Shown in pieces: positions 7,328 through 14,898 of a stretch of 22,425 nt of DNA. Below the pieces are notes generated by a model, which saw nothing but the letters and a program-made list of their open reading frames with translations, searched no databases and had not been told where the DNA came from. The position numbers and the translations under genes are program-made. This DNA is from an uncultured Oscillospiraceae bacterium (GTDB taxonomy: Bacteria > Bacillota > Clostridia > Oscillospirales > Acutalibacteraceae): contig CAUGOD010000041.1 in assembly GCA_959601025.1 (NCBI GenBank), positions 1 to 22,425 of the forward strand, given 5' to 3'. Every line of letters starts with the position of its first letter. Position 1 is the first letter of the stretch.

Positions 7328-8458
7328 ATGAACGAGAAAGAAATTGCGGAAATCCGCCGCCGCTTTCGTCCCGACAAAAGCAATATAACGCACGTCCGGG
7401 GGTGCTATGTCAACGATAAACGGGAGATTGTTTCCGAATTCGACCAATCCCTTGCCATGATGCCGCAGGAGGAAGGGGAGAAGCTGCTGGCGCTGCTTAA
7501 GCGTTCCTTGTCCGGGACTTTGGGGAAAAATCTGCTGGATATCACTTTCGCCACCCGGCAGGTGGTGGACAGCGAGGAACACAGGCGGCTCATGCTCCTG
7601 CGGGATTCCGCCCTGAACGATCAGGAGGGAGTGGAGGCTTTTTACCGCTGCGTGATTGACAATTTGATGCTGGAGGGACATTACCTCATCCTTTTGGCCT
7701 ATGACCGCTATGACGTACCCTACCGCTCCAGGGATGGGGAGCGGCTGGAGGACGCCTCGACCGAGGTGTTTTCCTATGTGCTGTGCGCCGTCTGCCCGGT
7801 GAAAATGCCCAAGCCGGCGCTGTGCTACGATATTCCTGAAAACGCGTTTCACAGCATGAAAATTGACTGGCTCGTAGCGCCGCCCGAACTGGGGTTCCTG
7901 TTTCCCGCCTTTGACGACCGCAGCGCCAATTTGTACAACGCCCTTTACTATACCAAAAGCCTGGAGGAAAGCCACAAGGAGTTTGTGGACGCGGTGTTCC
8001 ATACCGAAATACCGGAGCCGGCGGAGGTACAGAAGGAGACCTTTCACGTGGTAATGCAGGAGGCGTTGGAGAAGGAATGTAGCCTGGAGGTGGTGCAGAC
8101 CATCCACGAGGAGCTTTGCAGCATGGTGGAGGAGCACAAGGCCAGCAAGGAGCCGGAGCCGCTGGTGATCTCCAAGCGGGTGGTTCAAGGGGTGCTGGAA
8201 TCCTGCGGCGTTTCCGGGGAGCGTTTGGAGGCGTTTTCGGAACAGTATGACGCCCGGTTCGGGGCGGACAGCTCCCTAAGCCCCCGTAATGTGGTGAACC
8301 AGAAGCAATTCGAGGTAAAAACGCCGGATGTTACCATCCGTGTGAACCCGGAGCGGAAGGATTTGGTGGAAACCCGGAACATCGACGGAACCAACTATAT
8401 TCTCATCCGGGCTGAAGGCGGCGTGGAGGTCAACGGCATCGACATTCATATATCCTGA
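7328..8458 (+). CDS. DUF4317 domain-containing protein of unknown function
   Basis: A soluble-looking protein of 376 aa. I recognise it as a DUF4317 member from its start (MNEKEIAEIRRRF), the segment SGTLGKNLLDI, the repeated pattern of a Cys-rich CAVCPVKMPKP stretch, and GFLFPAFDDRS near the middle. No signal peptide or membrane segment is visible. The C-terminal part (about 330-376) is strand-like. I chose ATG 7328 because AAAGG (7314-7318) is 9 nt upstream; a GTG at 7310 is in frame but has no ribosome site. The gene sits alone between two terminators and has its own promoter. The family's function is unknown to me; nothing here links it to tryptophan or polysaccharide synthesis. Confidence 0.9.
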   Translation: MNEKEIAEIRRRFRPDKSNITHVRGCYVNDKREIVSEFDQSLAMMPQEEGEKLLALLKRSLSGTLGKNLLDITFATRQVVDSEEHRRLMLLRDSALNDQEGVEAFYRCVIDNLMLEGHYLILLAYDRYDVPYRSRDGERLEDASTEVFSYVLCAVCPVKMPKPALCYDIPENAFHSMKIDWLVAPPELGFLFPAFDDRSANLYNALYYTKSLEESHKEFVDAVFHTEIPEPAEVQKETFHVVMQEALEKECSLEVVQTIHEELCSMVEEHKASKEPEPLVISKRVVQGVLESCGVSGERLEAFSEQYDARFGADSSLSPRNVVNQKQFEVKTPDVTIRVNPERKDLVETRNIDGTNYILIRAEGGVEVNGIDIHIS

Positions 8459-8525
8459 ATATGGCGCTCCCGGCCGCTTGCCGCGAACAGCGTTCAGGAG
8501 GGATTGCCGGCTTCGCACCATTCGT

Positions 8526-8657
8526 ATGGCCTGGAGCAAGGTCTGTGGCGTGTTCCGCCAGCTTGAGGAAAAGGGATATGGCCGGTTCGTTCTACACCTT
8601 CGGCGTGCCGCTCGGTACTTGTTGCAGGAAGAAAGCTTTTCCTCCAAAAGCTCTTAA
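8526..8657 (+). CDS. Possible small ORF (43 aa), uncertain
   Basis: Between the DUF4317 gene and its terminator an ATG at 8526 opens a 43-codon frame ending at 8657. The predicted peptide has a plausible composition, with an amphipathic middle (FRQLEEKGYGRFVLHLRRAA), unlike the two other forward frames there. The frame is open upstream back into the DUF4317 gene in a different phase. AGGAGGGA (8496-8503) lies 22 nt before the ATG, too far for a normal start. It could be a small protein, a remnant of an older gene, or chance. I do not recognise it. Confidence 0.2.
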   Translation: MAWSKVCGVFRQLEEKGYGRFVLHLRRAARYLLQEESFSSKSS

Positions 8658-8669
8658 AAATAAGAAAAC

Positions 8670-8720
8670 GACGAAACGGCTGCAAATGGGATTGCCGCCG
8701 TTTCGTCATTTTTCGTTTTT
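8670..8720 (+). terminator. Strong terminator after the DUF4317 gene
   Basis: GACGAAACGGC (8670-8680) pairs perfectly with GCCGTTTCGTC (8697-8707), and an inner GCAA/TTGC stem shortens the loop. It is followed by T-rich ATTTTTCGTTTTTT. This separates the DUF4317 unit from the polysaccharide cluster. The region from 8459 to here has only the doubtful small ORF and a small hairpin AGCTTTT/AAAAGCT (8634-8652). Confidence 0.88.
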
Positions 8721-8817
8721 TAGTCAGTCTTTCCTATCGAAACAAAAAGGTTTTGAGAGGAAAACCGGAACGATTTTGTCCAAGTAACCGATTGTGTTTC
8801 CCTCTGCTGGCCAGGGG

Positions 8818-8846
8818 TTGCTTTTTTCAGCTTTTTGTATCATAAT
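8818..8846 (+). promoter_or_regulatory. Probable promoter of the polysaccharide cluster
   Basis: TTGCTT (8818-8823), 17 bases, and CATAAT (8841-8846) match the sigma-A consensus well. Transcription would start near 8853, exactly at a small inverted repeat ATCAT-GCA-ATGAT (8853-8865) that could be an operator. No other convincing promoter lies between the terminator at 8720 and the first gene of the cluster. Confidence 0.55.
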
Positions 8847-8852
8847 GTTTAC

Positions 8853-9197
8853 ATCATGCAATGATAATGCTGGTGGGCGGAAATATAGGAAATAACGACA
8901 ATTTTTTCCGCGCTTGTCCCCGGAACGGAGCCGCGCCTGCCCTGCCTGTCCTTGTTCGGACATAGTCAGAAAGCCTGTGCGGCGATCCTTTCGTCTTCCG
9001 GGAATTTACACTGCGCCGATCGGCCGGGTTCTGTGCCGGCTTCCGCCGGGCGGCGTAATGAAAAGCTCCGGAGGAGGAACGAGGCCGCGCGTTTTGAGGA
9101 AATATTGCGTCGGAAATCACCCTGGGTGAGACGCTTGCCCGGGGGCTTTTGCCGCCGCCTGCCTGTTTGGATATTGAGATTAGGAGCGTACACCACC
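8853..9197 (+). promoter_or_regulatory. Long structured leader before the polysaccharide genes
   Basis: About 345 nt separate the predicted start of transcription from the first ATG, and I find no convincing gene in it. Hairpins include GCGGAAA/TTTCCGC (8877-8911), TGTCC/GGACA (8947-8962) and a 7-bp GC stem CCCTGGG/CCCGGGG (9120-9126 with 9138-9144) followed by GCTTTTG. The last resembles a weak intrinsic terminator. I do not recognise a known riboswitch, an ops/JUMPstart element or an EAR element. Attenuation or processive antitermination is a reasonable but unproven role. Confidence 0.35.
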
Positions 9198-9839
9198 ATG
9201 TACAAACGGTTTTTCAAACGATTTCTGGATATTGTTCTCTCGTTGTTTGCCCTGATTGCGCTGTCCCCGCTTCTTTTGATGCTGACGATCGTGGGGGCAA
9301 TAAAAATGAAGGGCAATCCTTTTTTCACGCAGCTTCGGCCGGGAAGGAACGAACGGATATTTCGGTTGATCAAGTTCCGTACCATGACCTGTGAAAAGGA
9401 TGAAAACGGCAAGCTGCTTCCGGACGAACGGCGGCTTACCCGCTATGGGCGTGCTCTTCGCTCCACCAGTCTGGATGAGCTGCCGGAATTGTTCAATATT
9501 TTAAAAGGAGATATGAGCATTGTAGGGCCCCGCCCTCTGCTTGTGGAATATCTGCCGTTGTATAACGAAGAGCAGCGCCGCCGTCACGAGGTTTGTCCGG
9601 GACTGACGGGGCTGGCGCAGGTGAACGGCCGCAACGCCATCCGCTGGGAAGAAAAGTTTGAGTGGGACGTTCGGTATGTGGATGAATATAGCTTTCGTAT
9701 GGATGTGGCGGTCGTGCTGAAAACCGTAGGAAAGGTTTTCCGGCACGCCGATATTTCCTCCGCTACCGCCGTCACCATGGAACCGTTTCGGGGAACCGTC
9801 GATGTATCGGACGCGGAAGGAGAAACCGCCCATGCCTGA
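9198..9839 (+). CDS. PglC-like initiating sugar-phosphate transferase
   Basis: A monotopic phosphoglycosyl transferase of 213 aa that loads the first sugar phosphate from a UDP-sugar onto undecaprenyl phosphate at the inner face of the membrane. The N terminus (about 8-36) is the re-entrant hydrophobic helix, with SP at 23-24 as the likely kink. The catalytic Asp-Glu pair is Asp93-Glu94 in TSLDELPEL, the same numbering as Campylobacter PglC. FRTM (60-63), SIVGPRPLL and GLTGLAQVNGR are conserved family blocks. The small size, without extra membrane domains, places it with PglC rather than WbaP. AGGAG (9182-9186) supports ATG 9198; the frame is open upstream to 8952, but that part does not look coding. 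Its stop overlaps the next gene by 8 nt. The sugar is unknown. Confidence 0.93.
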   Translation: MYKRFFKRFLDIVLSLFALIALSPLLLMLTIVGAIKMKGNPFFTQLRPGRNERIFRLIKFRTMTCEKDENGKLLPDERRLTRYGRALRSTSLDELPELFNILKGDMSIVGPRPLLVEYLPLYNEEQRRRHEVCPGLTGLAQVNGRNAIRWEEKFEWDVRYVDEYSFRMDVAVVLKTVGKVFRHADISSATAVTMEPFRGTVDVSDAEGETAHA

Positions 9840-10452
9840 ACAGGTAATCATTCTGGGAGCCGGGGGACACGCCCGCGTCCTTGCCGATTGTATCCGGCAA
9901 TCCGGTGATCTGCTTCTCGGCTTTCTGGACGACGGCAAAGCCAAGGGATCGCTGATTGCTGGCTGTTCGGTGCTCGGTTTCATAGAGGATGCGCCCGTGT
10001 TTGCCGGGCAGGCGCGTTTTGTGATGGGGATCGGCGATAACCAGGTACGCCGGCGGCTTGATTCCCTGCCTTGCATACGCTCCCTGCGCTGGTACACGGC
10101 GGTTCATCCGTCAGCGTCGGTTGCTCCCAGCGCGTCCTTAGAAGCAGGAACGGTTGTCCTCGCCCAGGCGGTCGTCAATGTGGATGCGGCAATCGGCCGC
10201 CATTGCATTGTCAATTCCGGCGCGATTGTGGAGCACGATAATGTGATTGGCGATTATGTGCATCTCTCGCCCGGCTCCAAGCTGGGAGGCGCTGTCCACG
10301 TCGGAAACGCCGCCCATATTGGCATCGGCGCAACCGTACGGAATGGAATCCGCATCGGAAGCGACTGCGTTGTGGGAGCCGGAGCGGTGGTGGTCAAGGA
10401 TATTTCCTCGCCGGGAACCTATATCGGCGTGCCCGCACGGCGGATGAATTGA
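9832..10452 (+). CDS. PglD/NeuD-family sugar O- or N-acetyltransferase
   Basis: A 206-aa acyltransferase of the left-handed beta-helix type. The N-terminal Rossmann-like domain (1-85) starts with VIILGAGGHARVLAD, the nucleotide-sugar binding loop. Hexapeptide repeats run from about 98 to 195. The catalytic base should be His135, with Glu134, in GAIVEHDNVIGDYVHLSPG, matching His125 of PglD. It overlaps the PglC-like gene, and AAGGAG (9817-9822) lies 9 nt before the ATG. The pair suggests acetylation of an amino sugar that the PglC-like enzyme then uses, but no aminotransferase or dehydratase gene for such a sugar lies in the window, so the substrate is open. Serine acetyltransferase is unlikely given the N-terminal domain. 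Confidence 0.88.
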   Translation: MPEQVIILGAGGHARVLADCIRQSGDLLLGFLDDGKAKGSLIAGCSVLGFIEDAPVFAGQARFVMGIGDNQVRRRLDSLPCIRSLRWYTAVHPSASVAPSASLEAGTVVLAQAVVNVDAAIGRHCIVNSGAIVEHDNVIGDYVHLSPGSKLGGAVHVGNAAHIGIGATVRNGIRIGSDCVVGAGAVVVKDISSPGTYIGVPARRMN

Positions 10453-10488
10453 GTCCTGATTTCCAAAGGACCGGAGGCGGAAAAGAAA

Positions 10489-11733
10489 ATGAAAAACATC
10501 TGGATATTTAACCACTACGCCGGTCCCCCGTCGGTTACCACCGGGCTGCGGCATTATTATTTTGCGAAAGAGCTGATTGCCGCCGGCTATTCCGTCACGG
10601 TATTCGCGGCGAGCACGGTTCATAATACCGACCGTAACCTGATTGAGGATGACCACCCTTATCTGGAGATGGAGGAGGACGGCGTTCCCTTTGTTTTTGT
10701 CCGTACGGACAGCTATCAGGGAAATGGCAAAAAGCGCATTATTAATATGCTGCAGTATTACCGCCGGCTTTTTAAGGTGACCAAGCATTTCTCAAAACCG
10801 GATGTGATTATCGGCTCGTCCGTCCACCCGCTCGCCTGCGTCGCGGCGATTAAGCTGGCGAAAAAGCATCGTTGTCGGTGCATCGCGGAAATCCGCGATC
10901 TCTGGCCGGAAAGCATTGCTACATATGGGATTTTAAGTAAACGGAATCCGCTCATGAAGCTGCTGTATGCTGGTGAAAAGTGGATATATAGAAAAGCGGA
11001 TGCTTTGATTTTTACGATGGAGGGCGGCAAGGATTATCTGACTGAAAAGGGATGGGACAAGGATATCCCGCTGGATAAGGTGTATCACATCAATAATGGA
11101 ATCGATTTGGAAAGCTATCGGGAGAACCGGCAGGGCTTTCAATTTGACGATGCCGATCTGGAAGACAGCTCCACATGGAAAGTGATTTATACAGGGTCGA
11201 TCCGACGGGTGAATCATCTGCAAACCCTTGTGCTTGCGGCGGAGGAGCTACAAAAAAGGCAAGCGGAACGCATTCGTCTGTTGGTTTATGGCGATGGGGA
11301 CGAGCGGGAAGCGTTAGAAAAACTGGCTGCGGAGAAAGGGCTGCAAAACATTGTCTTCAAGGGCCGCGTAGATAAAAAGTATATTCCTTATGTCCTTTCC
11401 TGTGCGGATATAAACTTAATTCATGTGCAGAACACGCCGATTATGCGGTTTGGTTGCAGTTTGAATAAGCTGTTCGACTATTTTGCAAGCGGTAAGCCGA
11501 TATTATCGGACTTATCCGCCAATTATGATTTAATTAAGAGATATCAAGCGGGTATAGTGCTGGATACGCAGGAGCCGACCGCGATTGCTGATGAAATTTG
11601 CCGACTGGCGGAAATGCCGGCTGAGGAGCGCAGCATAATGGGGCAAAACGCGCTCCAAGCAGCGAAAGACCACGATTATTCAAATTTGACAAAGAGGTTA
11701 ATCGAAGTATTAGAGATTACCCGCGATATCTGA
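10489..11733 (+). CDS. GT4 glycosyltransferase, WbuB-like
   Basis: A cytoplasmic GT-B glycosyltransferase of 414 aa. The N terminus WIFNHYAGPPSVTTGLRHY is typical of the WbuB/WcaI-like group, with the acceptor domain in the first half. The donor domain begins near VIYTGSIRRVNHLQTL. In place of the usual EX7E motif, the segment GCSLNKLFDYFASGKPIL has Asp where the second glutamate is common, as in many members of this group. GGAGG (10473-10477) precedes the ATG. As the first glycosyltransferase after the initiating pair it may add the second sugar, but order does not prove this. Its sugar cannot be read from the sequence. The last part is more AT-rich than the genes before it. Confidence 0.9.
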   Translation: MKNIWIFNHYAGPPSVTTGLRHYYFAKELIAAGYSVTVFAASTVHNTDRNLIEDDHPYLEMEEDGVPFVFVRTDSYQGNGKKRIINMLQYYRRLFKVTKHFSKPDVIIGSSVHPLACVAAIKLAKKHRCRCIAEIRDLWPESIATYGILSKRNPLMKLLYAGEKWIYRKADALIFTMEGGKDYLTEKGWDKDIPLDKVYHINNGIDLESYRENRQGFQFDDADLEDSSTWKVIYTGSIRRVNHLQTLVLAAEELQKRQAERIRLLVYGDGDEREALEKLAAEKGLQNIVFKGRVDKKYIPYVLSCADINLIHVQNTPIMRFGCSLNKLFDYFASGKPILSDLSANYDLIKRYQAGIVLDTQEPTAIADEICRLAEMPAEERSIMGQNALQAAKDHDYSNLTKRLIEVLEITRDI

Positions 11734-11743
11734 GGTGAATATT

Positions 11744-12571
11744 TTGAAGATTATCGTTTCCCATGATGTGGATCATTTGTATCCTTCCGATCATCATTTT
11801 CGAGACTTGTATTTTCCGAAGCTTTGTGTGCGCTCCTTTTTGGAGTGGAGTAAGGGGCAATGTACCTTTCACGAGTTTCTCCAGCGGTGTGGTCGGATGT
11901 TTTCAAAGCGGCTGCATCGTATTCCGGAGGTGATTGCCTTCGACAAAGAGCATGGCATTCCCTCGACCTTTTTCTTTGGCATGGCAAATGGTTTGGGAAT
12001 GATGTATTCCAAGGAAAAAGCAGCCCCCATGATACAGTATGTTCGAGATCAGGGGATGGATGTGGGGGTTCACGGAATTGCTTACGATGATCCAGCGGCA
12101 ATTTGCGAAGAACACGATGCCTTTGCTCAACTGACTGGAATGGATTCCTTTGGAATTCGTATGCATTATGTTCGCTATACGGAAGATACCTTTCGTTTCC
12201 TTTCGCAGGCCGGATATGCTTTCGACAGCACACAATTTGATAAAAACCAGGTGCATGCAACGGCGCCGTATCTGGTGGACGGTATGTGGGAGTTTCCGTT
12301 GCTGCTTATGGAGGACTATATTGTGACTCCTGGAAAGCTGGACGATGGAAAGCGGCATACGCTCGCTTTGTTAAAGAAGGCTGAAGAGGAAAATATAAAT
12401 TTTTTAGTTCTTTTATTTCACGACGTGTTTTTTGACTCAGATATTTATAAGGACTTTACTGCTTGGTATTGTTGGGTTATTGAATTGTTTGAAAAGAAGA
12501 AAATTGAGTTTGTTAGTTTTCATGATGCTATTCGGGAGTTGGAATTCGGAAATACTGGACAACATTATTAG
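11744..12571 (+). CDS. Divergent CE4-like polysaccharide deacetylase family protein
   Basis: A 275-aa protein resembling the NodB/CE4 fold. The first motif is SHDVDH, with Asp8 and Asp10 as candidates for catalysis and metal binding. The second motif VGVHGIAYDD has His110, but Tyr114 where classic CE4 enzymes have the second metal-binding histidine. GIRMHYVRY (137-145) and LLFHDVFFD (223-231) fit the later motifs. No signal peptide is visible, so it probably acts in the cytoplasm on lipid-linked sugar or a precursor. I chose TTG 11744 because GAGGTGA (11732-11738) sits 5 nt before it; a GTG at 11735 is in frame but overlaps that ribosome site. Base composition is clearly more AT-rich than upstream. 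It may have reduced or altered catalysis. Confidence 0.78.
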   Translation: MKIIVSHDVDHLYPSDHHFRDLYFPKLCVRSFLEWSKGQCTFHEFLQRCGRMFSKRLHRIPEVIAFDKEHGIPSTFFFGMANGLGMMYSKEKAAPMIQYVRDQGMDVGVHGIAYDDPAAICEEHDAFAQLTGMDSFGIRMHYVRYTEDTFRFLSQAGYAFDSTQFDKNQVHATAPYLVDGMWEFPLLLMEDYIVTPGKLDDGKRHTLALLKKAEEENINFLVLLFHDVFFDSDIYKDFTAWYCWVIELFEKKKIEFVSFHDAIRELEFGNTGQHY

Positions 12572-12585
12572 ATAGAGGGCCGCTT

Positions 12586-13707
12586 ATGAATGTACTTCAG
12601 ATTTGTTCCTACTACGCAGGACGGAAAAGGCTTTATGATCAGTTTAACCGTTCTGTCGGTGAAGTTGGTGTAGACAGTACTTTTTATGTTCCTACTAAGG
12701 CAGACCTGATCATTTCATCCGATGAAAGCAATGTGATTGAATCTGTTTGTTTTAGTAATATCGATCGCCTTTTTTTCTTTCAAAAACATAGGAGAATTTT
12801 CAAAGATGTTCAGCAGAAAATTGATGTTGTATCTTTTGACCTTTTTCACGCGCATTCCCTGTTTTCCAACGGTTATATAGCGTATAAACTTTCAAAAAAG
12901 TATAATATCCCTTATGTGGTCGCAGTAAGAAATACAGATTTAAATTTATTCTACCGATATATGATCCATCTGCGTCCTTTGGGAAACCGTATTTTGAAGG
13001 ATGCCACGGCAGTGATTTTCTTCAATGAAGCGTACCGTGACAAGACGATCAATACCTACGTCCCCTTAAAGTGGCGGGAAGAAATACGAGCCAAATCCAG
13101 AGTGATTCCAAATGGAATCGATTCTTTTTGGCTTGAAAACAAATATTTGAGAGAGACGCAGCGTGATTCCGGCTGTGTTCGTTTGGTTTATGCCGGAGAA
13201 ATTAATCGCAATAAAAACCTGACCGCATCGTTGGAAGCCTGCCGTATTTTGATTAAACGCGGATACGCGGTGCACTATTTAGCGGTCGGAAATATTCTGG
13301 ATAAAAAGGTTGCCGTGCAGCTCGCTGAAGCGCCCTTTGCCGAGCATCGAGATCGGTGCCCGAAGGAACAACTGATTTCTTTTTATCGGAACAGCGATGT
13401 GTTTTTAATGCCGTCGATTACGGAAACGTTTGGGCTGGTATACGCTGAAGCGATGACACAGGGACTGCCGGTGGTCTATACCCGCGGACAGGGCTTCGAC
13501 CGCCAGTTTGAGGAAGGCGCCGTAGGCTACAGTGTGGATTGCCATAACCCACAGGAAATCGCAGACCGGATACTGGATTGTATAGGGCGGTATGAGGAGA
13601 TATCCTCCAACTGCGTATCGCTGTGCGATAAATTCAATTGGGATACGATTGCGCAGCAATATTTGGAGTTATACAGCCGGATAGCCGGCTGTGCAGAACA
13701 CGAATAA
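12586..13707 (+). CDS. GT4 family glycosyltransferase
   Basis: A GT-B enzyme of 373 aa. The acceptor domain begins MNVLQICSYY. The linker carries VIPNGID, and the donor domain starts at LVYAGEINRNKNL. The EX7E motif is intact at Glu280 and Glu288 in ETFGLVYAEAM, followed by GLPVVYTRGQGFD. It is a retaining transferase by family. The first half is very AT-rich (12901-12960 has 17 G or C in 60), unlike the trp genes, which points to separate acquisition. The gap to the deacetylase-like gene is 14 nt with GAGGG as ribosome site, so it is in the same transcript. Donor and acceptor cannot be assigned. Confidence 0.92.
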   Translation: MNVLQICSYYAGRKRLYDQFNRSVGEVGVDSTFYVPTKADLIISSDESNVIESVCFSNIDRLFFFQKHRRIFKDVQQKIDVVSFDLFHAHSLFSNGYIAYKLSKKYNIPYVVAVRNTDLNLFYRYMIHLRPLGNRILKDATAVIFFNEAYRDKTINTYVPLKWREEIRAKSRVIPNGIDSFWLENKYLRETQRDSGCVRLVYAGEINRNKNLTASLEACRILIKRGYAVHYLAVGNILDKKVAVQLAEAPFAEHRDRCPKEQLISFYRNSDVFLMPSITETFGLVYAEAMTQGLPVVYTRGQGFDRQFEEGAVGYSVDCHNPQEIADRILDCIGRYEEISSNCVSLCDKFNWDTIAQQYLELYSRIAGCAEHE

Positions 13708-13753
13708 CCCGACTGCTTGCCCATAAGCTGCTCGTGAAACAGGTGATATCACA

Positions 13754-14881
13754 ATGTATATTTGCATAGTGTCCCGCGGCTATCCGACCGATGTGTATAA
13801 AATGAACGGCATTTTTGAATACGATCAGGCCAAAGCGCTCGCAGAGGCGGGACATAAGGTGGTCATGGCCGTTGTGGATCTCCGTTCCTTTCGCCGGAAA
13901 AGGAAATGGGGAATGGAGCATTTCCAACGGGACGGGGTGGAGATTTATGCGATCAACGTGCCTATTGGGCGGATACCCGCGTCCCTGCGCAATCGGCTGG
14001 GAATACGGGCGCTTCGGCGGCTTTCGAAACGAATCGAGCAGGAACAGGGGCATCCGGATATACTCCACGCGCATTTTACCGATATCGCGTATATTGCGTC
14101 TGATTGGGCGGGCCGGAGGAAAATACCCTTTGTTGTGACGGAACACGCTTCCGCAATGAACCAGAAGGAGGTTTCCCCCTCCCTGATTGCTACGGCAAAG
14201 AAAGCGTATGGTTGTGCGGACTGCCTGATCGCTGTTGGCAGCGGGCTTGCCGAAAGCATCCGGACAAAAACCGGCTTCCGGGCGAAAATCGTAGGGAACA
14301 TTGTGGATACGCGGCAATTTGCTTACGTTCCGCAGACCAAGACGGATGACCTGTTCCGGATAGTGACAGCGGGGAATTTGATTCCCGGAAAGGGAATAGA
14401 TATTCTGGTGGATTGCTTTGCGCTCTTTCATCAAAAACATCCGGAGACGTTCTTAACGATCATTGGGCAAGGACCCATGCGGTCGGCTCTCGAGCAGGCC
14501 ATTATCCAAAAGGGAATAACCGATTGCGTTTTTATGAAAGGTTTTTGTTCGCGAGATCAAATGGCAGCGGATTATCGGAACAGTGATCTCTTTATTCTTC
14601 CCTCTTGGAGTGAGACATTCGGCGTCGTTTACATTGAAGCCATGGCGGCCGGGCTTCCGGTGATTGCGACCCGCTGCGGCGGCCCGGAGGATTTTGTTAC
14701 AGAAGAAAACGGGCTTCTTATTCCTGTAGGAGACAGGGACGAACTGATACGGGCGATGGACCAGATGTGGGAGGATTGTGCCCGGTATGACCGGGCGGCG
14801 ATTGCTGAGAATGCCGTCTCCCGGTTTTCCGCAGAGGCTATTGCCCGGCAGCTGACCGATATTTATAACAAACTTGTGTAA
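13754..14881 (+). CDS. GT4 family glycosyltransferase
   Basis: A 375-aa GT-B enzyme starting MYICIVSRGYP. The acceptor domain contains ILHAHFTD and FVVTEHAS, segments usual in GT4 enzymes of surface-polysaccharide loci. The donor domain starts at IVTAGNLIPGKGID, and the EX7E motif is Glu287/Glu295 in ETFGVVYIEAM, followed by GLPVIATRCGGPEDFV. The ATG at 13754 follows AGGTGA (about 13741). Composition returns towards that of the GC-richer genes, so it seems to have a different history from the gene before it. Sugar specificity is unknown. Confidence 0.93.
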   Translation: MYICIVSRGYPTDVYKMNGIFEYDQAKALAEAGHKVVMAVVDLRSFRRKRKWGMEHFQRDGVEIYAINVPIGRIPASLRNRLGIRALRRLSKRIEQEQGHPDILHAHFTDIAYIASDWAGRRKIPFVVTEHASAMNQKEVSPSLIATAKKAYGCADCLIAVGSGLAESIRTKTGFRAKIVGNIVDTRQFAYVPQTKTDDLFRIVTAGNLIPGKGIDILVDCFALFHQKHPETFLTIIGQGPMRSALEQAIIQKGITDCVFMKGFCSRDQMAADYRNSDLFILPSWSETFGVVYIEAMAAGLPVIATRCGGPEDFVTEENGLLIPVGDRDELIRAMDQMWEDCARYDRAAIAENAVSRFSAEAIARQLTDIYNKLV

Positions 14882-14898
14882 TTGCTAGGGGGCCCCTT

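Noticed and set aside
8461..8787. 108-codon frame after the DUF4317 gene
   Set aside because: It runs through a strong terminator hairpin and its T tract, has unlikely composition and no ribosome site.
8952..9197. N-terminal extension of the PglC-like protein
   Set aside because: The extension precedes the re-entrant membrane helix that begins PglC-type proteins, is rich in Arg/Ala/Gly from GC-rich hairpins, and ATG 9198 has its own AGGAG.
8850..9197. ops/JUMPstart or known riboswitch in the capsule leader
   Set aside because: I looked for GGCGGTAG and for familiar riboswitch cores and did not find them.
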